The position numbers were made by a program, and so were the translations under genes. A stretch of DNA of 64,000 nucleotides from Methylobacterium sp. 17Sr1-1. Its GTDB lineage: Bacteria > Pseudomonadota > Alphaproteobacteria > Rhizobiales > Beijerinckiaceae. The DNA lies in the NCBI RefSeq assembly GCF_003173775.1, contig NZ_CP029552.1, forward strand, positions 3,961,001-4,025,000. Reading direction: 5' to 3'. The first letter of the stretch is position 1, and every line of letters starts with the position of its first letter. Shown in pieces: positions 62,061 through 64,000 of the stretch. The notes under the pieces are model-generated. The model ran no database searches, was not told the DNA's origin, and was given only the letters and a program-made list of their open reading frames with translations.

Positions 62061-62929
62061 GACCGTTCCCCCGGTTGCCCCTCGGGCGCCATCGCGAGCA
62101 CCCGGCGCGCGAGCTTCAGGTGGGCGATGTCGATCATCCGGCCGTCGAGGACGGCGACGCCCGCGCCGCTGCCGTCCAGCAGCCGCACCACCTCGCGCGC
62201 CCAGGCGACGCGCTCCGGCGGCGGTGTGAAGGCGGCGGTGACCGCCTCAAGCTGGTCCGGATGAATGCAGAGCTTGCCCGAGAACCCGTCGGCGGCGGCT
62301 GCCCCGGTCTCGGCCTGGAGGCCGGCGGGGTCGCGGGGATCGGGAAACGGCGTGTCGACCGCCGCGACGCCGGCCGCGGCGGCGGCGATCAGAAGCCGGT
62401 CGCGGGCAGCGGCGACCGGCGCCGCGAGTCGGCCGTCGGGCCGGCGCGGGCTGATGCCGAGATCCGCCGACAGGTCCTCGGCTCCGAAGCAGAGGGCGCG
62501 CAGGCGCGGCGACACGCCGGCATAGTTCATGTCCCGGAGCGACTCCGCCGTCTCGGTCGCGAGCAGCAGCACTCCGACGGATCCGGCCGGCACGCCGCCG
62601 GCGGCCTCCAGCACGTCGATCTGGCCGGCGAGCATCGCGAGATCGGCCGGCGCCGTGCATTTCGGCAGCAGGATCGCGGCGGGCCGCGCCGCGACGACGG
62701 CCGCGAGGTCGGCGAGGTACCAGGCGGTGCCGCGCGGGTTGATCCGCACGATCAGCGTGCCCGGCCGGGCGCGCAGCATGGCGACGACCTCCGCCCGCGC
62801 CGCGTCCTTGGCGGCGGGCGCGACGCTGTCCTCCAGGTCGAGGATGACGCCGTCGGCGCCCGATCCGACAGCCTTCTCGACCTTGCGGGCCGAATCGGCC
62901 GGGGCGAAGAGCAAGGAGCGCAGCCTCAT
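62057..62929 (-). CDS. HpcH/HpaI-type CoA-ester lyase
   Basis: The 290-residue protein is of the CitE/malyl-CoA lyase superfamily. It shows MRLRSLLFAPADSARKVEKA, VILDLEDSVAPAAKD with the metal-site acidic residues, the arginine in LIVRINPRG, LATETAESL with the conserved glutamate and FSGKLCIHPDQLEAV. It overlaps the CoA-transferase gene upstream and the dehydrogenase gene downstream. With the transferase supplying a CoA ester, it would cleave a hydroxy-dicarboxylyl-CoA. It is not a close copy of the family member at 13.7 kb. Confidence 0.88.
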   Translation of the reverse strand: MRLRSLLFAPADSARKVEKAVGSGADGVILDLEDSVAPAAKDAARAEVVAMLRARPGTLIVRINPRGTAWYLADLAAVVAARPAAILLPKCTAPADLAMLAGQIDVLEAAGGVPAGSVGVLLLATETAESLRDMNYAGVSPRLRALCFGAEDLSADLGISPRRPDGRLAAPVAAARDRLLIAAAAAGVAAVDTPFPDPRDPAGLQAETGAAAADGFSGKLCIHPDQLEAVTAAFTPPPERVAWAREVVRLLDGSGAGVAVLDGRMIDIAHLKLARRVLAMAPEGQPGERS

Positions 62930-64000
62930 CGGGTCGTCTCCGTCCGGCCGATCTCGGCGGCGATGTCGGCCTCGTCCTGGCCGAGGGAAGGGGCGAGGCG
63001 CCGGATCCGCCCGGGCGTGCGCGACAGGCGAGGGAAGGGCGCGTGCATCGGCACCGCGCCGTGCTCCGGATCTTCGACCTCGACGAGGACGCCGCGGCCC
63101 TTCACGTGCGGATCCTCGGCGAAGCCCGCCGGATCGTAGACCGGGCCGACCGTGACTTCCGCCGCCTCGAAGTAGGCGAGGTTGTCGGCGAGATCGCGCT
63201 CGGCGATGAAGCCGCCGACGATCGCGTCGACCTCCTCGACATTGTCGAGCCGGGCGGAGTTGGTGGCGAAGCGCGGGTCGGCGATCATCTCGGGCCGGCC
63301 GATCGCGCGAAACAGCCGGGCGGCCATCTCTTGCGTCGAGGCCGAGAGCGCCAGCCACTCGCCGTCGCGGGTGCGGTAGACGTTGCGCGGCGCGGTGATG
63401 CTGACCCGGTTGCCGATGCGCGAGGGCACCCGCCCGGTCAGCCGGTGGATCGCGGCGTCGGGCCCGAGGGTCGCGTGCAGCGGCTCCAGCAGCGACAGGT
63501 CGACGACCTGCCCGGCGCCGTCCGGGCGTTCCGCCACCCGCAGGGCCGCGAGCGTGGCGAAGGCCCCCGACAGGCCCGCCACCATGTCGGCGAGCGCGAG
63601 GTTCGGCAGGGCCGGCGGCTTGTCGGAAAAGCCGTTCTTGGCGGCGAATCCGCTCATCGCCTCGATGAGCGAACCGAAACCCGGGCGCTGGGCATAGGGG
63701 CCCGTCTGCCCGAACCCGCTGACCCGGACGATCACCAACTTCGGGTTGAGCCCGAGCAGGACCTCCGGCGAGAAACCCGCCGCCTCCATCACGCCGGGCC
63801 GGAACCCCTCGATCAGAACTTGGGCAGTGGGCACCAGGCGGCGCAAGGCGGCCTTGCCCTCGGGCTCGCGCAGGTCGAGGCGGATCGAGCGCTTGTTGCG
63901 GCCGTAGACCTTCCACCAGGCCGGGATGCCATCGTCCTGCCAGTGCCGGAGCGGGTCGCCCCGGTCGGGTTCGAGCTTGATCACGTCGGCGCCGAAATCG
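62926..64000 (-). CDS. CaiB/BaiF CoA-transferase family protein (5' end outside window)
   Basis: Class III CoA-transferases move CoA between carboxylic acids. The visible 358 residues begin in DFGADVIKLEPDRGDPLRHW, the family's usual position around residue 35, so the start lies beyond the right edge. Typical parts are GRNKRSIRLDLREPEGKAAL, VLIEGFRPGVMEAAGF and GFGSLIEAMSGF. The catalytic Asp is expected in LADMVAGLSGAFATL. The stop overlaps the next gene's ATG. This is the first visible gene of the catabolic operon. Confidence 0.92.
   Translation of the reverse strand, partial: DFGADVIKLEPDRGDPLRHWQDDGIPAWWKVYGRNKRSIRLDLREPEGKAALRRLVPTAQVLIEGFRPGVMEAAGFSPEVLLGLNPKLVIVRVSGFGQTGPYAQRPGFGSLIEAMSGFAAKNGFSDKPPALPNLALADMVAGLSGAFATLAALRVAERPDGAGQVVDLSLLEPLHATLGPDAAIHRLTGRVPSRIGNRVSITAPRNVYRTRDGEWLALSASTQEMAARLFRAIGRPEMIADPRFATNSARLDNVEEVDAIVGGFIAERDLADNLAYFEAAEVTVGPVYDPAGFAEDPHVKGRGVLVEVEDPEHGAVPMHAPFPRLSRTPGRIRRLAPSLGQDEADIAAEIGRTETTR

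Overview
The window is very GC-rich, with strong G/C bias at third codon positions. Its gene set points to an alphaproteobacterium of the Hyphomicrobiales, most likely Methylobacterium or a close relative. Evidence includes CtrA and CpdR, a MucR/Ros regulator, a run of phasin-type genes, HpcH/HpaI CoA-ester lyases and many palindromic intergenic repeats. This is inference from gene content; there is no rRNA gene and I saw no tRNA or CRISPR array.

Layout. 1-5.6 kb: motility and cell cycle (end of cheB, cheR, ctrA, fliI-fliJ). 5.6-25 kb: mostly housekeeping and accessory single genes, including an acetyltransferase, hydrolase, a membrane protein/methyltransferase pair, three phasin-type genes, a CoA-ester lyase, N-formylglutamate amidohydrolase, cpdR, a glutaredoxin-nitrilase-DUF1178 run, an antiporter fused to a USP domain, YgiQ, DsbB and a YqaA-type protein. 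25-33.4 kb: a YbaK-type deacylase, a relic of a Rieske oxygenase, then a LysR/selenoprotein-B-like pair divergent from a RuBisCO-like protein, DUF1537 kinase and SDR operon, followed by MucR.

34-49.3 kb is the most striking region: about 15 kb on the minus strand that reads as one metallophore system. An ECF sigma factor, a FecR-type sensor and an STN-containing TonB-dependent receptor (with a frameshift) are followed by petrobactin-type biosynthesis genes: AsbA-like and AsbB-like NIS synthetases, an AsbC-like ligase and a fused AsbD-AsbE-like protein. Next come DUF2218 and GNAT genes and a complete FatB/CeuE-type ABC importer. The biosynthetic core has overlapping stop/start codons. The gene order resembles both petrobactin clusters and the Methylobacterium methylolanthanin (lanthanophore) locus, but no AsbF-type dehydratase or exporter is visible here.

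49.6-64 kb: assorted genes (DUF4126, membrane adenylate cyclase, beta-helix protein, DUF3429, serine hydrolase, DUF2252), an acyl-CoA ligase divergent from an unusual SDR, and a minus-strand catabolic set: CaiB/BaiF CoA-transferase (cut by the window edge), CoA-ester lyase, zinc alcohol dehydrogenase and a TRAP-type binding protein.

Intergenic spaces hold at least three families of palindromic dispersed repeats. Two genes (the TonB receptor and a phasin) show likely one-base frameshifts in C/G homopolymers. These may be sequence errors, decay or phase-variable tracts.
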